Positions 55,357 to 63,337 of a DNA stretch of 64,000 nucleotides are shown here, piece by piece (position 1 is the first letter of the stretch; each line of letters starts with the position of its first letter). Under the pieces are notes generated by a model that was not told where the DNA came from, did no database searches, and saw only the letters and a list, made by a program, of their open reading frames with translations. The stretch comes from Lentzea tibetensis (GTDB taxonomy: Bacteria > Actinomycetota > Actinomycetes > Mycobacteriales > Pseudonocardiaceae). The stretch covers positions 248,001 through 312,000 of the forward strand of contig NZ_VOBR01000001.1 in NCBI RefSeq assembly GCF_007845675.1. The letters are read 5' to 3'. Both the position numbers and the translations under genes were made by a program.

Positions 55357-56304
55357 ATGAAGTGGCCCTCGTCCCTGCTCGCTCTCGTCCTGCTCGCCGC
55401 GTGCTCCGCGGCACCCACCCCGAGCGCGAGCGCTCCGCCGAACATCACCCTCTACACGTCGGTCACCCAGAACACCGTCGACGAGGTCGTCAACGGGTTC
55501 AAGGCAGCCAACCCCGGCGCGAACGTGGAGGTCTTCCGCGCCACCACCGGCAACCTCAACGCACGCATCGCGGGCGACCAGCGCACCGGCGGCGTGCAGG
55601 CCGACGTCATCTGGGGAACCGACCCACTGTCCATGCAGTCCTATGCGGCACAAGGGTTTCTGCGGGCGAAGCCGATCACCGCGCCGGACGGGATCCCATC
55701 GCTCGGCGTCGACCAGCTCTACGCGACGCGCGTGCTGCACGTCGTGATCGTGGCGGCCAAGGGCGTCCCCGTCGCCGACTGGCCGGACCTCGCCGGGCCC
55801 GCGGTGCAGGGCTCGGTCGCCGTGCCCGACCCGGCCGCCGCGGGGTCCGCGCTCGCCGCGCTCGGCCACTTCGGCGTCGACTACTACCGCACGCTCAAGG
55901 ACAACGGCGCCGCACAGGTCGCCACGGTGCCCGAGGTGATCACCACCGTCGCCGAGGGCCGGTACAAGGCCGGGATCACGCTCGACTCCGAGGTGCGCGC
56001 GGCGATCACCAAGGGCTCACCCGTCCAGCTGGTGTGGCCGTCGTCGGGCGCGGTCGCCGTGTACAGCCCGATCGCGGCGACGACCCGTGAGCAGAACCGT
56101 TCCGGCGCCGAGAAGTTCCTGTCCTACGTGCTGTCCGCCGACGGGCAGAAGGCGATCGCCAAGACCGGCTGGCAGCCCGTGCTGCCCGGTGTCGCCGGAC
56201 CGCCGAAGCCCGAGGGTGCGAAGGAGATCAATCCCGACTGGACGGAGCTGTTCGGGAAGCAGCAGGAGGTTCTGAAGCAGTACCAGGCGTTGTTCGGCAA
56301 GTGA
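55357..56304 (+). CDS. ferric-type ABC transporter substrate-binding lipoprotein
   Basis: Periplasmic-type binding protein of 315 residues; lipobox in MKWPSSLLALVLLAACSAAP (Cys16). ITLYTSVTQNTVDEVVNGFK, FRATTGNLNARIAGDQRTGG, ADVIWGTDPLSMQSYAAQGF and KFLSYVLSADGQKAIAKTGW place it in the FbpA/AfuA-like family that binds ferric iron, though related members bind 2-aminoethylphosphonate or thiamine. Its stop overlaps the permease start. Being in one unit with hypA and hypB suggests a metal needed for hydrogenase. Confidence 0.88.
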   Translation: MKWPSSLLALVLLAACSAAPTPSASAPPNITLYTSVTQNTVDEVVNGFKAANPGANVEVFRATTGNLNARIAGDQRTGGVQADVIWGTDPLSMQSYAAQGFLRAKPITAPDGIPSLGVDQLYATRVLHVVIVAAKGVPVADWPDLAGPAVQGSVAVPDPAAAGSALAALGHFGVDYYRTLKDNGAAQVATVPEVITTVAEGRYKAGITLDSEVRAAITKGSPVQLVWPSSGAVAVYSPIAATTREQNRSGAEKFLSYVLSADGQKAIAKTGWQPVLPGVAGPPKPEGAKEINPDWTELFGKQQEVLKQYQALFGK

Positions 56305-57833
56305 GGACCGCGCTCGTCCTCGTGCTGCTGGCGGCGCTCGTCGGAGCGCCGCTGGTGGCACTCGCGCGGGTCGCGGGCGAACGCGGCTGGTCCGCCGCGT
56401 TCGACACGTTGACCTCGCTCGAGACCGGTACGGCGGTGCGCAACACGCTGGTGCTCGCGGTCGTGGTGACCGTGCTGGGCTGTGCCTGCGGCACGGCGGT
56501 CGCGCTGACGACGCGCGATGCCGGGCGGTGGCTGCGACTGGCGTTGCTGCTGCCGGTGCTGGTGCCGGAGTTCGTGCTCGGGTTCGGGTGGAGCCAGGCG
56601 TACGGGCCGTCCGGCTTCGCCGACGACCTGCTCGGCGTGGAGGTGCCCGGCCTGCTCGGGCCGGTCGGGATCGTGCTGGTGCTGACCGTCCACGCCGTGC
56701 CGCTCGCCTACCTCGCGGTCGCGGCCGGGCTCGCGGTGCGCGCCGAGCCGGATCTCGAACGCGCGGCGCGGGCGTCCGGCGCCGGCCCGTTCGTCGTGCT
56801 GCAGACGGTGCTGCTTCCGTTGCTGCGCCTGCCTTTGCTCGCCGCCGGCGTACTGGTGTTCGTGACGACGGTGAACAGCTTCGCGATCCCGCAGGTGCTC
56901 GGCGGCTACCCCACGATGACCACCCTGGTGTACGCGGACCTCAACCTGTCCGCCGATCCGGACGCGTTCGGTCAGCTGACCACCGTGGCGCTGGCGATGG
57001 CCGCGCTGGTGCTCGTGGTGGTGGGGCTGGCGGACACCGTGCTCGGCTCGTCCGTGGTGCGGACCGGGACTCCCGGTGCGGTTGCTGGTCGTTCTCGCCG
57101 TCACTGGTTCCTCGGTGCGTACACGGTTTTCGCCATCGGACTGCCAATGCTGGTCGTGCTGGGTGTGTCGATCACCCGCGGTCCCGGTCTGGCGCCGGTG
57201 CCCGCGAACTGGACGCTGGCGAACTACGTCACCGCGTTCGCCGGTCCGACCTGGCCCGCTCTCCTGCGTACCTTGCTGCTCGCCGTGCTGGCTGCGGCGA
57301 TCCTGACCGTCCTCAGCGGACTCGTGGTGTCGCTGCGCCGGCCGGTGCTCGGGACGGTGCTGACGCTGTGCTTCGCGGTGCCCGGCTCGGCTTTGGCGGT
57401 GGGCACGCTGATCGCGTACGGCAGGCTGCTCGGCACGTCCGCGGCGATCATCCTGGTGGTGTACCTGGCGAAGCTGTGGGCGGTCGCGTACCGGCCGGTG
57501 CTCGCCGGGGTGGACCGGCTCGGCGCTGATCTCGTGCCCGCCGCGCGGTCGAGCGGGGCCCGTCCGTTCACCGCGGTGCGGACCGTGGTGCTGCCGCCTC
57601 TCTCGACGGCCCTGGCCACCGCGGCCGGGCTGGTGTTCGTGCTCGCGTCGCACGAGCTGACCATGTCGAGCATCCTGTACGGACCGGGCAGCCAGACGTT
57701 CGCCGTGGTGGTGCTCAACCAGCAGCAGCTCGGTGACGTCGGGGCGAGCGCGGCGCTGTCCGTCGTGCTGACCGCGCCGCTCGCGCTGCTGGCCGTGCTG
57801 CTCCTGCGAGGTGCGCGTGCCAGAACGTCCTGA
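56301..57833 (+). CDS. ferric-type ABC transporter permease (fused, FbpB type)
   Basis: Permease of 510 residues made of two homologous six-helix halves, as in FbpB/SfuB. EAA-like loops occur in both halves: ERAARASGAGPFVVLQTVLL and VPAARSSGARPFTAVRTVVLPPLS. The first helix is MRTALVLVLLAALVGAPLVA. GTG start overlaps the binding-protein stop (GTGA). The end overlaps the ATPase gene by about 17 nt. Confidence 0.9.
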   Translation: MRTALVLVLLAALVGAPLVALARVAGERGWSAAFDTLTSLETGTAVRNTLVLAVVVTVLGCACGTAVALTTRDAGRWLRLALLLPVLVPEFVLGFGWSQAYGPSGFADDLLGVEVPGLLGPVGIVLVLTVHAVPLAYLAVAAGLAVRAEPDLERAARASGAGPFVVLQTVLLPLLRLPLLAAGVLVFVTTVNSFAIPQVLGGYPTMTTLVYADLNLSADPDAFGQLTTVALAMAALVLVVVGLADTVLGSSVVRTGTPGAVAGRSRRHWFLGAYTVFAIGLPMLVVLGVSITRGPGLAPVPANWTLANYVTAFAGPTWPALLRTLLLAVLAAAILTVLSGLVVSLRRPVLGTVLTLCFAVPGSALAVGTLIAYGRLLGTSAAIILVVYLAKLWAVAYRPVLAGVDRLGADLVPAARSSGARPFTAVRTVVLPPLSTALATAAGLVFVLASHELTMSSILYGPGSQTFAVVVLNQQQLGDVGASAALSVVLTAPLALLAVLLLRGARARTS

Positions 57834-58788
57834 CCTCGCGACCGGACCGGCGCCCGCACTTGCCTGCCGTGACCTCGTGCTCGGCCACGGGTCGGCACCC
57901 GTGCTGTCCGGCCTGAACCTGACGTTGCCGCCGGGCCGCACGCTCGCGCTGCTCGGGCCGTCCGGCTCGGGCAAGACGACCCTGCTGCACGCGATCGCCG
58001 GGTTCGTGACGCCGATGTCCGGCTCGGTGCTGCTCGGCGGGCGCGACGTGCACGGGGTGCCGCCCGAGCGGCGCGCGGTGGGCGTGGTGTTCCAGAGCTG
58101 CGCGCTGTGGCCGCACCTCACCGTCCTCGACACCGTCGCCTACCCGCTGCGCCGGGCGGGCGCGTCTGGCGGGGTGGCTCGTGATCAGGCCGCGGAGTTG
58201 TTGTCCCGCTTGAAGATCTCCTCGTTGGCGGCGCGCAAGCCTGCCGAGCTGTCCGGTGGCGAGCAGCAACGGGTGGCGCTCGCACGGGCGCTGGCGCGCA
58301 GGCCGGACGTGTTCCTGTTCGACGAGCCGACCGCGCACCTCGACGCCCACCTGCGGACCGTCGTGCTGGACGAGATCGCGCGGCAACGCGGCGAGGGCGG
58401 TGCGGCCGCGGTCTACGCGACGCACGACGCGACCGAGGCGCTGGCGATCGCCGACCTCGTCGCCGTGCTGCACGGCGGCGGGCTCGCCCAGCTGGGGACA
58501 CCGGAGGAGGTCTACGCGGCGCCGGTCGACGAACAAGTGGCTCGGCTGACCGGCCCGGTGTCGGTGTTCGACGGCGCGCTGGTGCGGCCGGACTGGGCGT
58601 GCCTCGGCGGTCCGCTCACCGCCACGGTGGCCGAGGTGAGGTTCCGCGGCCCGCACACCGACTACCTGCTGAGCACCCCGCGCGGCTGCGTGCTGGTCCG
58701 TTCCGCCGGGCCGCCGGAACACGAACCGGGCGCTTCGGTCGGCTGGACCTTGTCACGCCGGGTTACGCTGAGCCCAGAGGTGCGTTGA
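57817..58788 (+). CDS. ferric-type ABC transporter ATP-binding protein (FbpC type)
   Basis: ATPase of about 323 residues. Walker A GPSGSGKTTLLHAI, Q-loop VFQSCALWPHLTV, signature ELSGGEQQRVALARAL, Walker B DVFLFDEPTAHLDAHLR and switch ATHDATEALAI are present; a C-terminal TOBE-like part (LTATVAEVRFRGPHTDYLLS) matches FbpC proteins. Start may be this GTG, preceded by GAGG, or GTG 57811. Only one base separates its stop from hypA. Confidence 0.9.
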   Translation: MPERPDLATGPAPALACRDLVLGHGSAPVLSGLNLTLPPGRTLALLGPSGSGKTTLLHAIAGFVTPMSGSVLLGGRDVHGVPPERRAVGVVFQSCALWPHLTVLDTVAYPLRRAGASGGVARDQAAELLSRLKISSLAARKPAELSGGEQQRVALARALARRPDVFLFDEPTAHLDAHLRTVVLDEIARQRGEGGAAAVYATHDATEALAIADLVAVLHGGGLAQLGTPEEVYAAPVDEQVARLTGPVSVFDGALVRPDWACLGGPLTATVAEVRFRGPHTDYLLSTPRGCVLVRSAGPPEHEPGASVGWTLSRRVTLSPEVR

Positions 58789-58789
58789 C

Positions 58790-59119
58790 GTGCACGAACT
58801 CTCGATCATGAGCAGCGTCGTGGACACCGTGCGCGAGCGGGTCCCCGATGCCACGGTGACCTGCGTGCGGATGGAGATCGGGAAGCTCTCCGGTGTGCTC
58901 GTCGACTCGGTCCTGTTCTGCTTCGACGTCGTCGTCGCGGGAACGAACCTCGAAGGCGCGTCGCTCGACATCAGCTCGCCACCCGGCCGTGCCCGCTGCC
59001 GGGCGTGCGGATCCTCGTTCGACCTGGACGACCTGATCTTCCTCTGCTCGTGCGGCAGCGCCGACGTCCAGGTGCTGTCCGGACGGGAACTGCGGATCAC
59101 ATCGGTGGAGGTGGCCTGA
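58790..59119 (+). CDS. hypA: hydrogenase nickel-insertion protein HypA
   Basis: Metallochaperone of 109 residues that delivers nickel to the large subunit with HypB. The Ni-binding MHELS motif opens the protein (His2), followed by MEIGKLSGVLVDSVLFCFDV; the zinc site is CRACGSSFDLDDLIFLCSCG. GTG start with GAGG 9 nt upstream. One base after the ATPase gene of the iron-type importer and one base before hypB. Confidence 0.96.
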   Translation: MHELSIMSSVVDTVRERVPDATVTCVRMEIGKLSGVLVDSVLFCFDVVVAGTNLEGASLDISSPPGRARCRACGSSFDLDDLIFLCSCGSADVQVLSGRELRITSVEVA

Positions 59120-59120
59120 C

Positions 59121-59819
59121 ATGTGCGCGACCTGCGGCTGCTCGGAGGAGACTCACACGGTCGTTCTCGAACAGGACGTGCTGGCCAAGAACAACCACCT
59201 GGCCGAGCACAACCGCGCCTGGCTCGCGGCCAGGAACGTGCTGGCGCTCAACATCATGAGCTCGCCGGGCGCGGGCAAGACGACGTTGCTCGAACGCACG
59301 ATCCGCTCGCTCGGCGGCGCGCCGGTCATCTCGGTGATCGAGGGCGACCAGGAGACCCGGTTCGACGCGGACCGCATCCGCACGACCGGCTGCGAGGTGG
59401 TGCAGATCAACACCGGCGCCGGCTGCCACCTCGACGCGTCGATGGTCCACAACGGACTGCACGAGCTCGACCCGCCGCGCGACTCGATCGTGCTGGTGGA
59501 GAACGTCGGCAACCTGGTGTGCCCGGCGCTGTTCGACCTCGGCGAGTCGTACCGGGTGGTGATCACGTCGGTCACCGAGGGCGCGGACAAGCCGCGCAAG
59601 TACCCGCACATGTTCGTCGTCGCGGACCTGGTGCTGCTGAACAAGGTGGACCTGTTGCCGCACGTGGACTTCGACGTCGACCGGTTCGTCTCGGACGCGC
59701 GGATGGTGCGTCCCGACGTGACCGTGCTGCCGCTGTCCGCGACGGTGGGGACCGGTGTGGACGCATGGCTGGACTGGTTGCGGGACAAGTGTGCGCGGGT
59801 GTGTGCGCCGGCTGTCTAG
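59121..59819 (+). CDS. hypB: hydrogenase nickel-incorporation GTPase HypB
   Basis: GTPase of 232 residues. The high-affinity metal motif MCATCGCSEE is at the N-terminus, without the His-rich stretch that stores nickel in some relatives. P-loop LNIMSSPGAGKTTLLER, IEGDQETRFDADRI, NTGAGCHLDASMV, VENVGNLVCPALFDLGE and LLNKVDLLPHV are the standard SIMIBI GTPase blocks. GTP hydrolysis drives nickel transfer from HypA to the hydrogenase. Confidence 0.97.
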   Translation: MCATCGCSEETHTVVLEQDVLAKNNHLAEHNRAWLAARNVLALNIMSSPGAGKTTLLERTIRSLGGAPVISVIEGDQETRFDADRIRTTGCEVVQINTGAGCHLDASMVHNGLHELDPPRDSIVLVENVGNLVCPALFDLGESYRVVITSVTEGADKPRKYPHMFVVADLVLLNKVDLLPHVDFDVDRFVSDARMVRPDVTVLPLSATVGTGVDAWLDWLRDKCARVCAPAV

Positions 59820-59822
59820 GCT
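59817..59822 (+). promoter_or_regulatory. -10 element (TAGGCT) for leaderless gene
   Basis: TAGGCT overlaps the hypB stop codon and lies exactly six bases before the next ATG, giving the unknown downstream gene its own possible leaderless promoter. Confidence 0.45.
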
Positions 59823-59828
59823 CGCCCG

Positions 59829-60317
59829 ATGGGTGTCACCTGGGGCGTTGTCGCCTACCCCGAAAACCACGACCGCGACGAGCTGATCTCCGCCTGGAAG
59901 GAGCTCGGCCGGTACGCGACCGACGACTACGAACTGAACATCGTGCACGGCACCGACGTGGTCTCCTTCCACGCCGAGGAGACCGGCGAGGTGACCGTGG
60001 CCGCGACCACCGCGTGGCCCGGCCTGCTGACGCGGCTCAACGGGCTGTCCTGCGGTGACGGCTCGTACGACCAGTTCGAGCAGCTCTTCGACGGCTATGA
60101 GCTCTTCGTGCCGTACTACGTGCACGACCCCAAGATCGTCGCACCCGGATCGGTGGCGGACGGCCTGCGCAGCGCGTCGATCGACGACCTGTACGGCTCC
60201 GTGGGCTGGACGGCGAAGAACTCCGAGGACCTCGACCTGGCCCGCCTGGCCGGAGAGTTGCGGGCCGCCGCACTGCTGGCCGACGAGTACCGCATGATGA
60301 TCAGGGTCAACTTCTAG
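59829..60317 (+). CDS. conserved hypothetical protein
   Basis: Soluble protein of 162 residues: MGVTWGVVAYPENHDRDELI, then AWKELGRYATDDYELNIVHG and TTAWPGLLTRLNGLSCGDGS, acidic overall and aromatic-rich (GYELFVPYYVHDPKIV). I do not recognise the family and see no metal site. It follows hypB by 9 bp but may use its own leaderless promoter. The last four bases overlap the convergent alcohol dehydrogenase gene. Confidence 0.7.
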   Translation: MGVTWGVVAYPENHDRDELISAWKELGRYATDDYELNIVHGTDVVSFHAEETGEVTVAATTAWPGLLTRLNGLSCGDGSYDQFEQLFDGYELFVPYYVHDPKIVAPGSVADGLRSASIDDLYGSVGWTAKNSEDLDLARLAGELRAAALLADEYRMMIRVNF

Positions 60318-61309
60318 GGCACCAGAACGGCGCGGCCGAGAACCTTGCCCTCCGCCACCTCGTGCATCGCCTGCTCGACGTCGTCGAGCGGGAAGCACGT
60401 CGTCTCCAGCCGGACCCGGTCGCGCCGCACCAGCTCGACGAGGTCGACGAGGTCGGTGTGCGAGCCGATCTGGTTGCCCTGCACGGTGAGCTCGCGGTTG
60501 ATCATGTCGAGGTGGTCGAGCCGCACTCCCCCGCCGTAGCCGACGATCGAGTACAGCCCGCCCTTGCGCAACACGTCCATCGCCCGCTGCGGCACGTCCC
60601 CTTCGCCGACCAGGTCGAGCACGACGTCCGCTTCGAGCCCGTCCAGCGATGATGCTGTCCGGTCGGGTCCGAACTCCTCGGCCCAGCGCAACCGCTCCTC
60701 GCTGGTGTCGACGACCACGACCTCCGCGCTGGTGTACTCGCGCAGCAACTGGATCGCGAGGTGCCCGAGCCCGCCGAACCCGATCACCACCACGGTCGCG
60801 CCGGGCCGCGTGAACGGCACCAGCCGCTTGACCGCGTGGATCGCCGTGAGCCCGGCGTCCGCGTGCGGCGCGAGTCGCGTCGGGTTCGTGCCGTCGGGCA
60901 GCTTGACGAGTGCCCGCGCCGTGGTGCGCATCAGCTCGGCGTAGCCGCCGTCCCACCCGTCCACGCCGGGGAACCGCCAGCTCCCGCAGTGCATGTCGTT
61001 GCCCGACCGGCAACCCGCGCAGTGCCCGCAGGTGACGGCCGGGTGCACGATCACCGGGTCGCCCGGCCGGACCGTGGTCACCGCCGGACCCACCTCGTGC
61101 ACCCAGCCCGCGTTCTCGTGGCCCAGCGTGTACGGCAGATCCGGCGTGAACGCCTCCGCCAGCTCGCCCTGGAGTATGTGCAGGTCGGTGCGGCAGATCC
61201 CGGCGCCCGCGATGCGCACCACCACGTCGTCCGGCGCCTCGATCTCGGGCTCCGGGACGTCGGTGACGCGCACGGGCTCGTGGTACGCCACAACCTGAAC
61301 CGCTCGCAT
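60314..61309 (-). CDS. zinc-dependent alcohol dehydrogenase (MDR family)
   Basis: NAD(P)-linked dehydrogenase of 331 residues. Catalytic zinc ligands: Cys in GAGICRTDLHILQ and His/Glu in LGHENAGW; structural zinc Cys4 in CGHCAGCRSGNDMHC; Rossmann motif VVVIGFGGLGHLAIQLL with VVVDTSEERL suggesting NAD preference. EWN-like active-site Cys is expected near THPADAG. The ATG was chosen because TACCAT sits six bases upstream (leaderless); a GTG one codon earlier is possible. A LacI-type operator overlaps the -10. Confidence 0.93.
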   Translation of the reverse strand: MRAVQVVAYHEPVRVTDVPEPEIEAPDDVVVRIAGAGICRTDLHILQGELAEAFTPDLPYTLGHENAGWVHEVGPAVTTVRPGDPVIVHPAVTCGHCAGCRSGNDMHCGSWRFPGVDGWDGGYAELMRTTARALVKLPDGTNPTRLAPHADAGLTAIHAVKRLVPFTRPGATVVVIGFGGLGHLAIQLLREYTSAEVVVVDTSEERLRWAEEFGPDRTASSLDGLEADVVLDLVGEGDVPQRAMDVLRKGGLYSIVGYGGGVRLDHLDMINRELTVQGNQIGSHTDLVDLVELVRRDRVRLETTCFPLDDVEQAMHEVAEGKVLGRAVLVP

Positions 61310-61315
61310 CACGCC

Positions 61316-61331
61316 ATGGTAAGCGCTTTCC
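61316..61331. promoter_or_regulatory. LacI-type operator overlapping a -10 element
   Basis: ggtaagcgctttcc (61318-61331) is a near-perfect palindrome around the CG centre like CcpA/LacI-family operators. The minus-strand -10 TACCAT (61316-61321) of the dehydrogenase gene overlaps it by four bases, so binding should block transcription. No LacI gene is in the window. Confidence 0.6.
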
Positions 61332-61352
61332 GCAGGCCTGTGGTGAAGCCGT

Positions 61353-61742
61353 TCAGACGGCCAGGGCGTCCCGCACCTTGCCCACCACTTCGTCCTCGGT
61401 CTCGGCCAGGTGACCGTCGGCCTCGGCCACCTCGCGGCAGATCGCGAGCACGGCGCCGGGGAACGTCGCGGCCTCCTCGGGCGACTTGGCGACCAGGATC
61501 TTCATCGAGCGCCGCAGCGCCTCGAGCACGCGCTCCTCGAGCTGGGCCTCCGTGCCCTCCGGCAGCTTCACGCGGGAGCTGCCCAGCACCTCGCGCAGGT
61601 CGCGCGAGAGGTTGACCATCGCCCTGATCCCGGCGAACCGCTCCTCGACCACCGGCCCAGGATCAGCGTGGGACACCAGCACCATCGCGCCGTAGACGGC
61701 CGTGCGCAGCGTCCGGCATTCCTCGTCGGAGTAGAAAATCAT
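61353..61742 (-). CDS. TerB-like small helical protein (paralog 2)
   Basis: Protein of 129 residues, paralogous along its whole length to the one at 38669-39061: shared RTLRTAV(F/Y)GAMVLVS, LPEG, MKIL(G/V)AK and VLAICREVA(T/E)ADG. The ADGHLAETEDEVVGK end fits the TerB-like ADG-x4-E pattern. The ATG has TAGGGT six bases upstream, the same hexamer as the paralog, implying a leaderless mRNA. Function unknown. Confidence 0.76.
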   Translation of the reverse strand: MIFYSDEECRTLRTAVYGAMVLVSHADPGPVVEERFAGIRAMVNLSRDLREVLGSSRVKLPEGTEAQLEERVLEALRRSMKILVAKSPEEAATFPGAVLAICREVAEADGHLAETEDEVVGKVRDALAV

Positions 61743-61748
61743 GCCGCC

Positions 61749-61754
61749 ACCCTA
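61749..61754 (-). promoter_or_regulatory. -10 element (TAGGGT) for leaderless TerB-like gene
   Basis: Minus-strand TAGGGT, six bases before the ATG; the distant paralog uses the same hexamer at seven bases. Confidence 0.5.
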
Positions 61755-61767
61755 ATTCGTGCCCAGC

Positions 61768-62229
61768 TCATGCCCGCTCGGCTACCTCTTTCAGACGCGC
61801 GAGGGTGCTCTCGATGTTGCGCTGGTTCTCGTGGGCCCGGTCACGCACCCCCGTCGCCAGCACGGTCAACGGGCGCAGCCACGCCGCGCGGCGGTCCCAC
61901 GTGCTCTCCGTGACGCGGCAGCCGGAGCCGGTGGGTTCGATGTCGTACTGCCAGCGCGACACCCGCAGCCCGAGCGCCGAGACCTCGAAGCCGAACCTGT
62001 CCGGCCAGGCGTCCGTGACCGTCGAGACCGTGCTCCACCGCAGCACGCCGCGCCGGTTCGAGCCGCGGAACCGGGCGCCGACGCGCGGTCCGTCCGCACC
62101 GCCGAGCCAGCGGCCCCTGGTGTACTCCGTCGCGAGTGAAGCCATGCCTGAGAGGTCGCTGACCAGCGCGTACACCTGTGATGCCGGAGCGGAGACCTCG
62201 ATGTGCGCCTGCGCGGAGGGCGTGTCCAT
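61768..62229 (-). CDS. SRPBCC-family (polyketide cyclase/START-like) protein
   Basis: Ligand-binding protein of 153 residues: AQAHIEVSAPASQVYALVSD at the start, GARFRGSNRRGVLRWSTVST in the middle, and SRWQYDIEPTGSGCRVTEST before a C-terminal helix. This is the helix-grip fold of the polyketide cyclase/dehydrase family; the ligand is unknown. The ATG lies 7 nt after TAGATT. Divergent from an SDR gene across only 28 bp. Confidence 0.88.
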   Translation of the reverse strand: MDTPSAQAHIEVSAPASQVYALVSDLSGMASLATEYTRGRWLGGADGPRVGARFRGSNRRGVLRWSTVSTVTDAWPDRFGFEVSALGLRVSRWQYDIEPTGSGCRVTESTWDRRAAWLRPLTVLATGVRDRAHENQRNIESTLARLKEVAERA

Positions 62230-62236
62230 GCCCGGC

Positions 62237-62249
62237 AATCTAGTACGGT
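62237..62249. promoter_or_regulatory. abutting divergent -10 elements
   Basis: Minus-strand TAGATT (62237-62242) and plus-strand TACGGT (62244-62249) are one base apart and lie 7 and 8 nt from the SRPBCC and SDR start codons. Two leaderless promoters would then fill the whole 28-bp gap and exclude each other. Confidence 0.5.
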
Positions 62250-62257
62250 CGAAGATC

Positions 62258-63004
62258 ATGGACCTGTCCGGACGAACCGTGCTGGTCACCGGTGCCAGCG
62301 GGAACATCGGTCACGGCATCGCGCGCCGGTTCGCCGAAGCCGGGGCGGCGGTGGTCGCGCACCACTTCGGGGGCTCGGTCGACAGCCTCGTCCACGAGAT
62401 CAGGGCGGCGGGCGGCCAGGCCGCGGCGATCTCGGCCGACCTCACCGACGAGAACGACTGCGCCCGGATGGTCGACGAGGCGACAGCGTGGCGGGGCGGG
62501 CTCGACGCACTCGTCAACAACGCGGGCGTGCAGCCCGTCCAACCACTGGCCGACATGACGGCCGAGCAGTGGCGCGAGGTCGTCGACACCAACCTGACCA
62601 GCGCCTTCGCCTGCACGCAGGCCGCCGCGACAGTGATGCGGGAACGCGGTGGCTCGATCACCCACATCGCGTCGATCGAAGGCACCCGGCCGGCGCCGGG
62701 CCACGCGCACTACAGCGCGTCCAAGGCGGCGCTGATCATGCACGCCCGGTCGGCCGCACTGGAGTACGGGCGGTTCGGCATCAGGGTCAACACGGTCTCC
62801 CCCGGCCTGATCAGCCGTCCCGCCATCGAGCACGACTGGCCGGACGGGGTGCGCCGCTGGCAGGAGGCCGCGCCGCTCACCAGGCTCGGCACCCCGGAGG
62901 ACGTGGGCAACGCCTGCGTCTTCCTCGCCTCCGGGCACGCCGCGTGGATCACGGGACACGACCTCGTCGTCGACGGCGGCGTCAGCGCCCGCCCGACCTG
63001 GTGA
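62258..63004 (+). CDS. short-chain dehydrogenase/reductase (FabG-like)
   Basis: NAD(P)-dependent oxidoreductase of 248 residues. TGASGNIGHGIARRFAEAGA is the cofactor motif, NNAGVQPVQPLADM the NNAG block, the catalytic Ser is in ITHIASIEGTRP and the YSASK motif follows 13 residues later; GHDLVVDGGVSARPTW is the usual end. Substrate unknown. The ATG lacks a ribosome site and follows TACGGT by 8 nt. Confidence 0.92.
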   Translation: MDLSGRTVLVTGASGNIGHGIARRFAEAGAAVVAHHFGGSVDSLVHEIRAAGGQAAAISADLTDENDCARMVDEATAWRGGLDALVNNAGVQPVQPLADMTAEQWREVVDTNLTSAFACTQAAATVMRERGGSITHIASIEGTRPAPGHAHYSASKAALIMHARSAALEYGRFGIRVNTVSPGLISRPAIEHDWPDGVRRWQEAAPLTRLGTPEDVGNACVFLASGHAAWITGHDLVVDGGVSARPTW

Positions 63005-63007
63005 CGG

Positions 63008-63337
63008 TCAGCGGCCGAGCGCCTTCACCAACTCGCTCTTCGTCATCTTCGAGCGGCCCTTGATGTTCCGCTTGCGAGCCTCGTTGTAGAGCTGGTCGCG
63101 GGTGGGCCCCTTGGGCCCCTGCTTGCCGGACCGCAGGCCACCGCGGCGCTGCGGCGACATGTCCTCGGTCGACGTCCGGCTCGCTTCCTTGGCCTCGCCG
63201 CTCTGCGCGCGGTTCTTGTTCACCGTCCGCGCGGCGATCTCCTCGGCGCGGTCCTCGCCGGCGCCGCGCTTCTTCGCCGACGACTTGATGTGCTTGTACT
63301 GCCGTTCACGCTTGTCGCTCCACTGCTGCTGCGGCAC
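63008..63337 (-). CDS. basic plasmid-stabilisation/Rho-N-like protein
   Basis: Very basic protein of 109 residues: VPQQQWSDKRERQYKHIKSS, then RAEEIAARTVNKNRAQSGEA, RRGGLRSGKQGPKGPTRDQL and a C-terminal NEARKRNIKGRSKMTKSELV-KAL that resembles the Rho N-terminal/SAP-like nucleic-acid binding helix pair. Streptomyces homologues are named plasmid stabilisation protein without firm evidence. GGAGG 8 nt before the GTG fixes the start, which overlaps the upstream methyltransferase gene by 32 nt. Confidence 0.8.
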   Translation of the reverse strand: MPQQQWSDKRERQYKHIKSSAKKRGAGEDRAEEIAARTVNKNRAQSGEAKEASRTSTEDMSPQRRGGLRSGKQGPKGPTRDQLYNEARKRNIKGRSKMTKSELVKALGR

